This document shows positions 31,601 through 38,621 of a stretch of 64,000 bases of DNA, one piece after another. The position numbers and the translations under genes are program-made. Under the pieces are notes generated by a model. The model ran no database searches. It had not been told where the DNA came from and saw only the letters and a list, made by a program, of their open reading frames with translations. Each line of letters starts with the position of its first letter. Positions within the stretch are counted from its first letter, which is position 1. The DNA is from CBDCWQ01 sp965223435. Its GTDB lineage: Bacteria > Myxococcota > Kuafuiibacteriia > Kuafuiibacteriales > Kuafuiibacteriaceae. The stretch lies in the NCBI GenBank assembly GCA_965223435.1, contig CBDCWQ010000020.1:1-64000 (forward strand), written 5' to 3'.

Positions 31601-34600
31601 GACGAAAAAGTCATTCACTATACGTACCGACCCAACAAGGAGCGGTACATCGTGGGCAAGCCGGCTCACCTCTCTACCTATAGCGCTAGGGATTCTCAAG
31701 GAACGCTTGAGGTCCAAGATTTGCTCGCCCAGACTTTGCTCTTTTACGACGGCGCCAACGATTGGGAAACATCGCCCCTCGCAGGCAAACCCACCACCAC
31801 CATGATCTGGGACTCAAGCACGGATGGCTACGTGACCACTTCGTCGCGATACGATCGCTTCGGAAACCTGGTCGAAGAAACCAATGCCCTTGGGGTCGCA
31901 CAAAAGTACATCATCGATGAGACTTATCACACCTATACTGTGGCTACGATTCGGCCGTATGGCCTGACAAGCTCGTCCGTCTACGATCCTGTTTGTGGCA
32001 AACAGTCCTCAGTGACCGACGCGAACGGCGTGGTGACCACACGGGCATATGACAGCCTATGTCGGCTGATCTGCACAACTGCGGCAAACGGTCTTTTCGA
32101 AAAGAGGTTTTATGAACATCTCGGGGATCCGAACAAACAACACACCCGTATTGAAACACCGGGCACCAAGGACAAGGGAAGTATTTGGACCAAAGAATAC
32201 TTTGATGGCCTTGGCACCAACTACCGCACCGAGAGCCGCGGGCCGAGGTTTGATCGATTCATTGTAGATGAAAAAGTCTATGATGCCCGGGGCAACTTGG
32301 CGAGAACGACCGCGCCCTACTATTCGGGCGATGAGCCCGAGTGGACGCTTGCTCGTTTCGATGCCTTGAATCGCGTAAAGACCATGGTGCACCCAGACGG
32401 TCACCAATACACCAAATCCTATGACTTGGGTTCGGTGACAACCGTCGATGAATTGGGGCACGCGGTCATCGAAAAGAAGGACATCCAGGGCCTCGTTGTG
32501 GAGCGTGTTGAGGCGTATGAAGGTGCACCGGTGGTGACCAAATACGTTTATGACGTGCGCGGAAACTTGAGCGAAGTCATCGATCCCGCGGGAAACATCA
32601 TTTCGACTGAATTCGATTCATTGAACCGGAAGATCCAAATTTCAGATCCCGATGGCGGGCGAACCTGCTACGAGTACGATGCCGCCGGACAGCTGGTGGT
32701 TCAATGGCAGCTGAGCGATAGAAGCGGCACCTGCCTGAGTCCCGTCGGAAAGCGAGTCGAACTCGCCTACGATGATATCGGCCGAATTACCGAAAAGCGC
32801 ACCTATCGAGCCGACAACAGTCTCGAAGGTGAGGTCCAATTTGGGTTCGATGAGATTCGCAAAGATGCGGCAGGCGTAGCTTTTGCCAACCGCGGGCGAC
32901 AGACATCCATGAGGGATGGGGCCGGTGAGGAGACCTACGATTACGACAGCGCGGGCAATGTCGTTCGGCAACGACGAGTCATCGACTCCTCGACCTACGA
33001 AGTCTTGACTGGCTACGATGCGGCTGGGCGGGTCCTATGGACCTCTGGTCCAGGCGGAGACGTAGGAACGCCGGACGAACCGCGGGGCTACGACGAGGCG
33101 GGACGAATCAACGCGATCCCGGGATTTGTGGGCGATGCCGAATACACGGCGTGGGGTGCACTCACCCGCATCATGGGTGCAAACGGGGTGGTGACCAAAC
33201 ACGAATATGACAAAAAGCGCCAGTGGCTACGGTCGGTGAAGACCGAGAGTGGTTCTCTTACGGTCCAAGCCACCACCTATGGTCGGGACGCCACCGGCAA
33301 GATTCTCAGCATTCAGAGTCCCTTTGAGGGGGAAAGTGCCACGTACGCATACGACGAGCTCGATCGGCTGACGTCGGCAGCAAAAGATGGCCAGACCGAC
33401 TACTTCGCCTACGACCCCATCGGGAACCTGACGAGGGCCCGGGACATGGATTACGTCTACAATGCCAGCGGCCCACAATCGGTGCTTCCGCACGCTGTGA
33501 AGCAGGCGGGCAAAAACGCATACGTCTATGACGCCTATGGAAACATGCTCAGCGGTGCGGGCCGAACGCTCACTTGGAGTGTTGAGAACCAATTGCTGAC
33601 AGCCAACAACAGCGTCTTTACCTATAGCGGAAGCGGTGATCGTCTCAAGAAAGTAGAGGGGGGCGTAACGACCCACTACCTTGGGGACGACATCGAAGTT
33701 GGGCCGGATACAACAACAAGATACATCCGTTTGGGCGCCATGTTGGTTGGCAAGCGTGTCAACGGGACTTCTTTTTGGATGCACAGCAATCATCAAGGTT
33801 CCGTTCAGGCCATCACCGACGCCGCGGGAACAATCGTCAGTCGAAAAACCTATGGAGCGTACGGCGTAGCCGGCGCCACCACGGGCAACCATAGTGATGG
33901 CCTGGGCTATACCGGTCAACGTGAAGACGAGACCGGGTTAATTTATTTGCATGCCAGATACTATGACCCGAGTCTCGCGCGATTTATTTCTGCGGACCCG
34001 ACGGTACCCAGTGCGCGAAGCATTGGACTGAATCGATATGCGTACGCGGGCAATGATCCGGTTAACCATACGGATATCGACGGACTGGGCTTTTTCAAGA
34101 AGATCAAGAAGAAGTTCAAAAAATTCGTCAAGAAGGTCAAACGCACGCTGAAAAAGATTGGCACTTTCGCCAACAAGTTGGCAGCCAAAATCAGTAAGGT
34201 TCCACTCATTGGTGGTATTTTGGCGACACCACTCTTGGCGGCTGGCGGGGCCCTGACCGGCAACTGGGAGCAGTTCGCGCGTGCCTTTGCGACCATGGCC
34301 ATCATGGCGGCGGCGGTGGTGATGACGATTTTTACCGCTGGGGCGCTATCGGGTGTCGCCCTCGTTTTGGCCAATGCCGCCGTCGGTTTTGTGTCCGGCT
34401 TCGCAACGGCTGCGGTCAATGGGGCGTCTATTGGACAGTCCTTGAAAGCCGGAGCTATAGGCGCCGCCATTGCCGCGGGGACCACGGCGCTTAAAATGGC
34501 GTATGACTCGATGACGGGTACCGCCGACACCACGACCGCTTCTTCTTCCACGGAGGCTCAAAGCTCCACCCCGCGGTTGGCTCCGGCCCAATCAGGTTCA

Positions 34601-34987
34601 GAAAACCCGTACTTGGTCCGCGTATCCAATCGCGTCACCAGCGACACGGCCATCGCGGTCGAGAGTGCCGCCAAGACTGCAAGTGATATCAACAACGTGA
34701 CCGGATCTGCGTCCAATATCGCTGGAATTGCGGAAAGCTCGGGTTTCAATTCTGCCGGTTGGGGTTCCAAAGTATTAAAGGGATTCAATCGGGTGTTCGG
34801 GCCCGTAGGCAAGGTCCAGCAGGGACTGGAGCTCTTCGACCGGCTGCTCAAGCGCTGGAATGGTATGGCGGGTACCTCTGTTCCGAACCCACCGCTTCAG
34901 GTCGTTCCGAACCAAGGCAACATGTTTGACTTGCGGGGCGGCACCGGCGCAGCGACAGATGGCCGAAACATCGTGAGTCAAATCTGA
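28676..34987 (+). CDS. SpvB/FG-GAP/RHS-repeat polymorphic-toxin-like protein (2103 aa)
   Basis: ATG 28676 has GGAGG at 28664-28668 and yields a signal peptide with a cleavable LTA/QQ site near residue 43. In order: a SpvB/TcdB-N-like domain (PFRGLEPKIGLSYQSS, GVGWNL); about eight FG-GAP/VCBS-type repeats (29640-31010), each with DINGDG or DMNGDG and GLWVL; an RHS/YD repeat region (31170-33880); and the RHS core-associated signature (GLIYLHARYYDPSLARFISA), ending at about 34080. The roughly 300-residue C-terminus is distinct: a Lys-rich amphipathic segment, two or more hydrophobic segments, then an unrecognised tail. In RHS proteins the tip downstream of the core is usually the toxin. No small immunity-type gene follows on this strand, and the next gene is convergent. 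A structural or adhesion role is an alternative. Confidence 0.9.
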   Translation: MKNDRKTQYRPRPLGGSLVSFGLRSLLLILLVGFGLFPSALTAQQKRATPSDNVDSFYGIYQETIPIAVPPFRGLEPKIGLSYQSSSGNGLVGVGWNLLVGGWVERASRGKGAPRYDDSDIFLMGGQELVPCEVGSRSPSCQTGGTHSTKIESYVRIRYDEGEDTWTLTTKEGTQSTYTPVVTTQRGVFRYGLKSAKDTYDNVVEYSYRYEAQAPCENAYPESIAYNESEVRFFWEKRPDVSKRAIGGCLLTTASRLRTVAVTVSKVMARAYRLEYETSPSSGRSRLKSVQRCGRSAVLDSGGAITDGCDVGLGEAMPKMMMKYTENTGGFEAPKNWRTSALLNKVEARYHRWANGAYTDIQDINGDGKLDFLSHYNWKTKEYGLWVLLNKGDKFDAPRNWKTAEMLGKKETARPRDDERRLIDMNGDGLLDYVSHHNWKTKEHGLWVLLNNGSGFDSPQDWNTVALLGGRKNDQSRPSWGGGQYTDLQDINGDGLPDFLAHHNYATNEPGLWVLINNGKGFEAPKNWNTAHLLGNAAYGRASWFGDGNTYGELMDMDNDGLLDYVAHYNYKTKQYGLWVLINNGGGFGAPQNWNTKALLGNKRNEQGYPSWVAGNYADLQDINGDGFPDYVAHHHYVHGSYGLWVLLNNGAGFSNPVNWWHTASHLGRNDSGRPNWTHDGRSLTKLVDVNGDGLLDFTAHHNYKTNQRGLWVMLNTGSGFGAPVNLETFLTLGSGNVVASEPDALAYSTLVDMNGDRIPDYVSHYNWKPGGGHGLWILKNKGGTPDLLTGIDNGLGGRTLVDYRPSTSWPRAHHDPDCTQNCTSNPLIMSLVSSVTVQDGRGNSAQARYAYAGGLYDRLERRFLGFHYVKQVDPCIEGETACPYQETWFHQDYGSVSKPKLEEEHSGEGELLTATRHIYTSNGATTPYTSQETEEQVYVYSANGSFRASKVTRTYDDYGNVVLEGSYGDDGVIGDEKVIHYTYRPNKERYIVGKPAHLSTYSARDSQGTLEVQDLLAQTLLFYDGANDWETSPLAGKPTTTMIWDSSTDGYVTTSSRYDRFGNLVEETNALGVAQKYIIDETYHTYTVATIRPYGLTSSSVYDPVCGKQSSVTDANGVVTTRAYDSLCRLICTTAANGLFEKRFYEHLGDPNKQHTRIETPGTKDKGSIWTKEYFDGLGTNYRTESRGPRFDRFIVDEKVYDARGNLARTTAPYYSGDEPEWTLARFDALNRVKTMVHPDGHQYTKSYDLGSVTTVDELGHAVIEKKDIQGLVVERVEAYEGAPVVTKYVYDVRGNLSEVIDPAGNIISTEFDSLNRKIQISDPDGGRTCYEYDAAGQLVVQWQLSDRSGTCLSPVGKRVELAYDDIGRITEKRTYRADNSLEGEVQFGFDEIRKDAAGVAFANRGRQTSMRDGAGEETYDYDSAGNVVRQRRVIDSSTYEVLTGYDAAGRVLWTSGPGGDVGTPDEPRGYDEAGRINAIPGFVGDAEYTAWGALTRIMGANGVVTKHEYDKKRQWLRSVKTESGSLTVQATTYGRDATGKILSIQSPFEGESATYAYDELDRLTSAAKDGQTDYFAYDPIGNLTRARDMDYVYNASGPQSVLPHAVKQAGKNAYVYDAYGNMLSGAGRTLTWSVENQLLTANNSVFTYSGSGDRLKKVEGGVTTHYLGDDIEVGPDTTTRYIRLGAMLVGKRVNGTSFWMHSNHQGSVQAITDAAGTIVSRKTYGAYGVAGATTGNHSDGLGYTGQREDETGLIYLHARYYDPSLARFISADPTVPSARSIGLNRYAYAGNDPVNHTDIDGLGFFKKIKKKFKKFVKKVKRTLKKIGTFANKLAAKISKVPLIGGILATPLLAAGGALTGNWEQFARAFATMAIMAAAVVMTIFTAGALSGVALVLANAAVGFVSGFATAAVNGASIGQSLKAGAIGAAIAAGTTALKMAYDSMTGTADTTTASSSTEAQSSTPRLAPAQSGSENPYLVRVSNRVTSDTAIAVESAAKTASDINNVTGSASNIAGIAESSGFNSAGWGSKVLKGFNRVFGPVGKVQQGLELFDRLLKRWNGMAGTSVPNPPLQVVPNQGNMFDLRGGTGAATDGRNIVSQI
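29640..31010 (+). repeat. Tandem FG-GAP-type repeats inside the RHS gene
   Basis: About eight protein repeats of about 60-65 residues share EAPKNWNTA..LG, TDIQDINGDG..DF..HHNY and GLWVLLNNG. The Asp-rich loops are the kind that bind calcium in beta-propeller blades. Confidence 0.85.
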
Positions 34988-35065
34988 GCCGTTGCGGTCT
35001 GTTCATCTTTGGGGCTTCGCAACATGCGTTTGGATGAATCGGTGCCCGTCATTCGCGAAGCAGGT

Positions 35066-36685
35066 TCAGACTTTGTTTGTATGGAGTGCCTGAAACTGCT
35101 TCAGCAAGACGGCCCCCTTGGCGGGATCAACCATGGACAAATAAGCGATTTTCCCGCGCAGCCATGCTTCAAAGTGAGGTCTGCCGTCACGGTTTTGCGC
35201 ATCGATGCCTGTCTTTTGTGCGTTGTGCAGAATAGCCCTCAGTTTTCGAACCTCAGCCCTCAACAGACCCGGTTTATGATTGACAACGATTCCGGTCACC
35301 TCTTGTCGTCGCCCTCGCCGTTGAACACGCCCCTTTTTTGCGTTGATGCGAAAGCCCTCATCTTCGACGATGTGGCGCACGCTGGCGAGCAACCCGCCGA
35401 CTTCTTTTCGGTGCCCCGCGCGCGCGGAGAAGCTCAGGTCGTCGGCGTATCGGGTGTAGGTCCAGCCCACCTTGTGCGCCAAACCAAAGAGGCGCCGGTC
35501 GAGGCGCCGGGCCACCTGGTTCGACAGGGCAGGACTGGTAGGCGCCCCTTGGGGCAGGGCGCGGTCGCCGACGGCGACATGGTACACCGAGCCTGCGTAC
35601 GCGACGCGTCGACGCTCACACTCGGTGGCCAAAAGGGCCAGCACGCTGGACACGGATGGTGAGTATCCCATGGCCTTGAAGACGCCACGCACTCTGGCGA
35701 AGGTGATGGTGGGGAAAAAATCTTCGAGGTCGAGATTGACAATGATATCCTTGCCTACGTGAGGTTCGGCATTACTTACGACCGAACGTTGAGGAACAAA
35801 TCCATGGGCGGGCGTCTCGGTTTCTCGTCTGGCCAGAATATTTCTCAAGATCCAGCTCTGTGCTTCTTTGAGCTGAGGCTTGGGTGCCGAGATCAAACGC
35901 TGACCCTCGCTCCTTTTGGGGACGGCAAATTGCCAATAGTGAATGCACGTTGATGCCTCCTCGTGAAAGGACAACCAGCGCAACTTCTTGAGAGGCATGT
36001 TGAGTGCGGTGGCAAGGTCTTGCGGATGGCTCAAAAGGGGGAGGCCGTGAGACTCCAGCCGCTCGATGTTCGACCGGTGGTCGTTGAGTTCTGCAGAAAC
36101 GCCCGAACCAAGGTGAATGAGTTCTTTGTCTTTGTGCTCTTGAATGGCCAGCAAGCGACGTTGTTTGCGCTCTTTTGCCTCTTGACGCCTTTTTATTTTC
36201 CGCTCTTTTCGTTCTTGCCGTAGCTGTTGAACGGCTTCATCGCCGGACTTGGCCGCCATGACCTTGGCGTAGCGATCTGCTTTTTCGTACTTGAGCCATT
36301 CGTCACCCAGCTGGTGGATCTTGATAAGCTCGTCTTCGGTGATCAGGCCCGCGAGCACCATGGAACGGTCCACAAGTTGCGTAAATTCATCATCGGTTGA
36401 GGGAATTTCGTTCGGCCGGAAATAGGGTGTGATGCCTCCCTTTTTGAGTTGAAAGAAGCGGCGCCTGACCTGTGCCGAGGAAAGCTTCGCGGTTCCGCTG
36501 ATTTCGTAGGGGTTTGTGGCCGAGGGTGCTTCGTCCGATGCCTGAGATCCATCCCCTCGCGCTTGAACGGGCGGGGAAGCGGGTTCCGGGTTGAGACGCT
36601 CGGCCGAACGGGCACCTTCGGGGCGTTGTTCCGAGCTTTTGGCGCTCAACCCTAGGAGTGTCTTGATCTTATCCCAAAAACCCAC
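35066..36685 (-). CDS. Retron reverse transcriptase with long N-terminal extension (539 aa)
   Basis: GTG 36685 is preceded by GGAGA a few bases upstream. The first 230 or so residues are an extension: a short helix (MGFWDKIKTLLGL), a low-complexity stretch and a highly charged coiled coil (QERKERKIKRRQEAKERK). The RT domain follows with NLDLEDFFPT (about residue 313), LPQGAPTSPALSN (about 376), the catalytic YADD (about 410) and the retron-type VTGIVVN (about 461). All metal-binding Asp residues are present, so it should be active. Known myxobacterial retron RTs also carry an N-terminal extension. The msr-msd RNA lies directly upstream, ending 17 bp before the start codon, and two accessory genes precede that. 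The RT should copy msd from a 2'-OH branching guanosine to make msDNA. It converges on the RHS gene across 78 bp. Confidence 0.95.
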   Translation of the reverse strand: MGFWDKIKTLLGLSAKSSEQRPEGARSAERLNPEPASPPVQARGDGSQASDEAPSATNPYEISGTAKLSSAQVRRRFFQLKKGGITPYFRPNEIPSTDDEFTQLVDRSMVLAGLITEDELIKIHQLGDEWLKYEKADRYAKVMAAKSGDEAVQQLRQERKERKIKRRQEAKERKQRRLLAIQEHKDKELIHLGSGVSAELNDHRSNIERLESHGLPLLSHPQDLATALNMPLKKLRWLSFHEEASTCIHYWQFAVPKRSEGQRLISAPKPQLKEAQSWILRNILARRETETPAHGFVPQRSVVSNAEPHVGKDIIVNLDLEDFFPTITFARVRGVFKAMGYSPSVSSVLALLATECERRRVAYAGSVYHVAVGDRALPQGAPTSPALSNQVARRLDRRLFGLAHKVGWTYTRYADDLSFSARAGHRKEVGGLLASVRHIVEDEGFRINAKKGRVQRRGRRQEVTGIVVNHKPGLLRAEVRKLRAILHNAQKTGIDAQNRDGRPHFEAWLRGKIAYLSMVDPAKGAVLLKQFQALHTNKV

Positions 36686-36702
36686 ATGTTCTCCAAAAGC
36701 GC

Positions 36703-36735
36703 GTCCCGACCCCGAAAGGAAACCCCAACCAACGA
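36703..36735 (-). repeat. Retron a2 inverted repeat
   Basis: This is the 3' arm of the msr-msd RNA, complementary to a1 at 36914-36946. It ends 17 bp before the RT start codon and sets the first template base of msd at 36736. Confidence 0.9.
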
Positions 36736-36767
36736 CTACAGTTCTTAGGACCGTGCTCGATCACCCA

Positions 36768-36840
36768 GGCGCCCTGCCACCGTGCGGCAGGAGAACTCTT
36801 GAGTTGCCTTGGCTGCCTGCGCACGGTGGCGTTGGGCGCC
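36768..36840 (-). other. msd stem-loop
   Basis: The outer stem is GGCGCCC/GGGCGCC (7 bp). After a small internal loop comes GCCACCGTGC/GCACGGTGGC (10 bp), then a bulge, GCAGG/CCTGC (5 bp) and a tip hairpin AACTC-AA-GAGTT. That is 27 pairs within 73 nt, the kind of single long hairpin retained in msDNA. Confidence 0.88.
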
Positions 36841-36913
36841 CAAAGAAGATCGGGCGCGGGGTTGCAATGTGAAGCAAACATCCACCGCGGCGTAACACCG
36901 AGGGTTAGCGGGC

Positions 36914-36946
36914 TCGTTTGCTGGGGCTCCCTTTCGGGGGCGGGAC
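36914..36946 (-). repeat. Retron a1 inverted repeat
   Basis: This is the 5' arm of the msr-msd RNA. It lies 10 bp after the stop codon of the SWIM-protein gene and pairs with a2 at 36703-36735. The three G/A differences between the arms become G-U wobbles in RNA, so pairing is preserved. Confidence 0.9.
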
Positions 36947-36956
36947 AACGGGGACT

Positions 36957-38621
36957 TCATGACGGCACCTTGGGCCCCGGTCCCAGTGAAGGGGCTTCGT
37001 TCGATAGTTTCAGGGCTAACGCGTGACGGCATGGGCCCTTCCTGAGGCGATTTTTGTAGGCGTAGCGGCAAGTACACCGAGCCTTGATGAATCCGCCATC
37101 GGCGTTGAGCATGACTTCGCAGGCGGTACCGTTCACGACCCCGACCAGCAGGCGCTTCGCGTGGACATGTTCTGACCGGTCGATGCGTACCTGCCCGCTG
37201 GCGACGAAGGTCTTGGCGGCCGTCAGCTCGGGGTGTGGTGCCCCCCCGAGCGTTTCACCGAGTGCTTCGGGCATGACTTGGCGGTATCGGAAGGCATCGG
37301 TTGCGTGGTCAAAGATGACCTGGCCCCGCTTGGCCAGCGCGTAAAGCGAGCCCAAGAGGATCGTCCTTGGAATCTTCGGAAACAGCGATTCTAGCTCGCC
37401 GGCGGAAACGACGTGGGTTGTGCCCAAACGCGAACCGATTTCGGACATGGCCTCGTCGGTGCCGGACCAGTGCCCCGCCAAGAGGTCAAGATGTGCACCG
37501 CTGGTCCAATCGTTTTGTGTCCAGCCGGATAGACACAGCGTGAAGTGCATTTCGCCCATATGGGCGACCCAGAGGGAGGGCAGGCCCGAGCCCAAAAGAT
37601 GGACCGAAAACGCGTCGGCGAGGGGTAAGAGGCGGGCCAACACGCCCAGCCGCCGTCGCCCCCAGACTTTGATGCTTTCTTTTGTGTCGCCCTCGTAGGG
37701 CCTGCCAGGAACACAGACCCGTTTTTCCCAGGGCTCGATGACGATGGCGGGTGGTCGGCCTGGCTCCAACTCGAATCGAAGACTGCGGGGCCCTGCTTTT
37801 TCTCGATGCCGCAGCAAAAAAATCAAGATGTTGTAGACGGCTTCAACCGACAAGGGGACGCGCCTCGAGGGGAGCATCTGCGCCGACTGAATTTGCCCAA
37901 ATCCCCGAAGCCACGACTCGGGGAGATCGACCTTTTCTTCCCGGTACTGCGGATGGCCCGTGACTTCGACCTCGAACCCTTGGGGGTCAACAGAAAGCCG
38001 GGTAGGGCGGTACGAACGGATCGTCTGGAAGTGCTCGTACAGCGTCAATGAGTAGTCGACATTGGTCGTCCCGAGGCCTGCCTCGTGGGCGCCCACAAAA
38101 GCGTCTCTGTTGATATGGAGACAGCCGTAGCTTGATTCGTCTTTCGAAAAACACTCAAAAAAGACGGTGTCGGGGGCTACGGTGATCACTGGGTCAAGAA
38201 GCCACCAGAGTTTGCTATCGCGTTTTCTCAGGTCTCTTATCCACTGGGAACGCGCATCAAAATAGCGGGTGCGGGCCGAATGAAACGCTTTTTTGAGCTC
38301 TTTGGGCATCGGGCCTCGAGAAGACACCGCCAGTTCTTCGTCGTGTCTCTTCTCAAATGCCGCCTGCCTGACGGCAGCTTCCTCATCAAGAAGGGCCTTT
38401 TGGTAGGCCGCGTACGGTGCGCGGTCTTGGACCTTGTGGCGAAGATCGCCTACGACGACTTCATGAAGCGCGCTGATCGCTTCGCGAAAGCGCAACGGCT
38501 TTTGAAGCTCAGCATCGAAAAAGACTTTCGGACGCTCAAGGTTCGGCGAAAACCGGATTGAAGAGCCCCCCGACGTTTGTCGAAGCTCACTTTTGCCGAG
38601 GTATGCCTGTTCGACCCTCAT
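36957..38621 (-). CDS. Retron accessory protein with winged-helix-like and SWIM zinc-finger regions (554 aa)
   Basis: The start overlaps the stop of the upstream HEAT-repeat gene by 4 bp, which indicates translational coupling. The C-terminus carries a SWIM zinc finger, CTCRYAYKNRLRKGPCRH, of the CxC..CxH type (about residues 515-535). Before it, residues about 440-480 (IPRTILLGSLYALAKRGQV, then a short beta hairpin) look like a winged helix. The N-terminal 400 residues are unrecognised, with a charged helical part and beta-rich parts. SWIM domains bind nucleic acid or protein. In the published retron classification, type XIII systems, as I recall, pair the RT with an ARM/HEAT protein and a WH-SWIM protein, so this is probably part of the effector or its regulator. 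It ends only 10 bp before the a1 arm of the msr-msd RNA. Confidence 0.9.
   Translation of the reverse strand: MRVEQAYLGKSELRQTSGGSSIRFSPNLERPKVFFDAELQKPLRFREAISALHEVVVGDLRHKVQDRAPYAAYQKALLDEEAAVRQAAFEKRHDEELAVSSRGPMPKELKKAFHSARTRYFDARSQWIRDLRKRDSKLWWLLDPVITVAPDTVFFECFSKDESSYGCLHINRDAFVGAHEAGLGTTNVDYSLTLYEHFQTIRSYRPTRLSVDPQGFEVEVTGHPQYREEKVDLPESWLRGFGQIQSAQMLPSRRVPLSVEAVYNILIFLLRHREKAGPRSLRFELEPGRPPAIVIEPWEKRVCVPGRPYEGDTKESIKVWGRRRLGVLARLLPLADAFSVHLLGSGLPSLWVAHMGEMHFTLCLSGWTQNDWTSGAHLDLLAGHWSGTDEAMSEIGSRLGTTHVVSAGELESLFPKIPRTILLGSLYALAKRGQVIFDHATDAFRYRQVMPEALGETLGGAPHPELTAAKTFVASGQVRIDRSEHVHAKRLLVGVVNGTACEVMLNADGGFIKARCTCRYAYKNRLRKGPCRHALALKLSNEAPSLGPGPKVPS

Larger units (their letters stand above)
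36703..36946 (-). ncRNA. Retron msr-msd RNA locus
   Basis: Read on the minus strand, the locus begins with a1 (36946-36914), continues through msr and msd, and ends with a2 (36735-36703), directly in front of the RT start. a1 and a2 pair over 33 positions with 28 Watson-Crick pairs, 3 G-U pairs and 2 mismatches. The base after a1 is G36913 in an AGC context, as in retron Ec86, so it is the predicted branching guanosine. The msr part (about 36913-36841) can form a TAAC/GTTA hairpin and a CGCGG/CCGCG hairpin. The msd part holds a long stem-loop (36840-36768). cDNA would start opposite 36736 and run to about 36840-36850, roughly 105-115 nt. These predictions come from pairing by eye. Confidence 0.9.

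Noticed and set aside
35009..35662. 217-codon + strand frame opposite the retron RT
   Set aside because: It lies antisense to a gene with all RT motifs and has no ribosome site or recognisable protein character.
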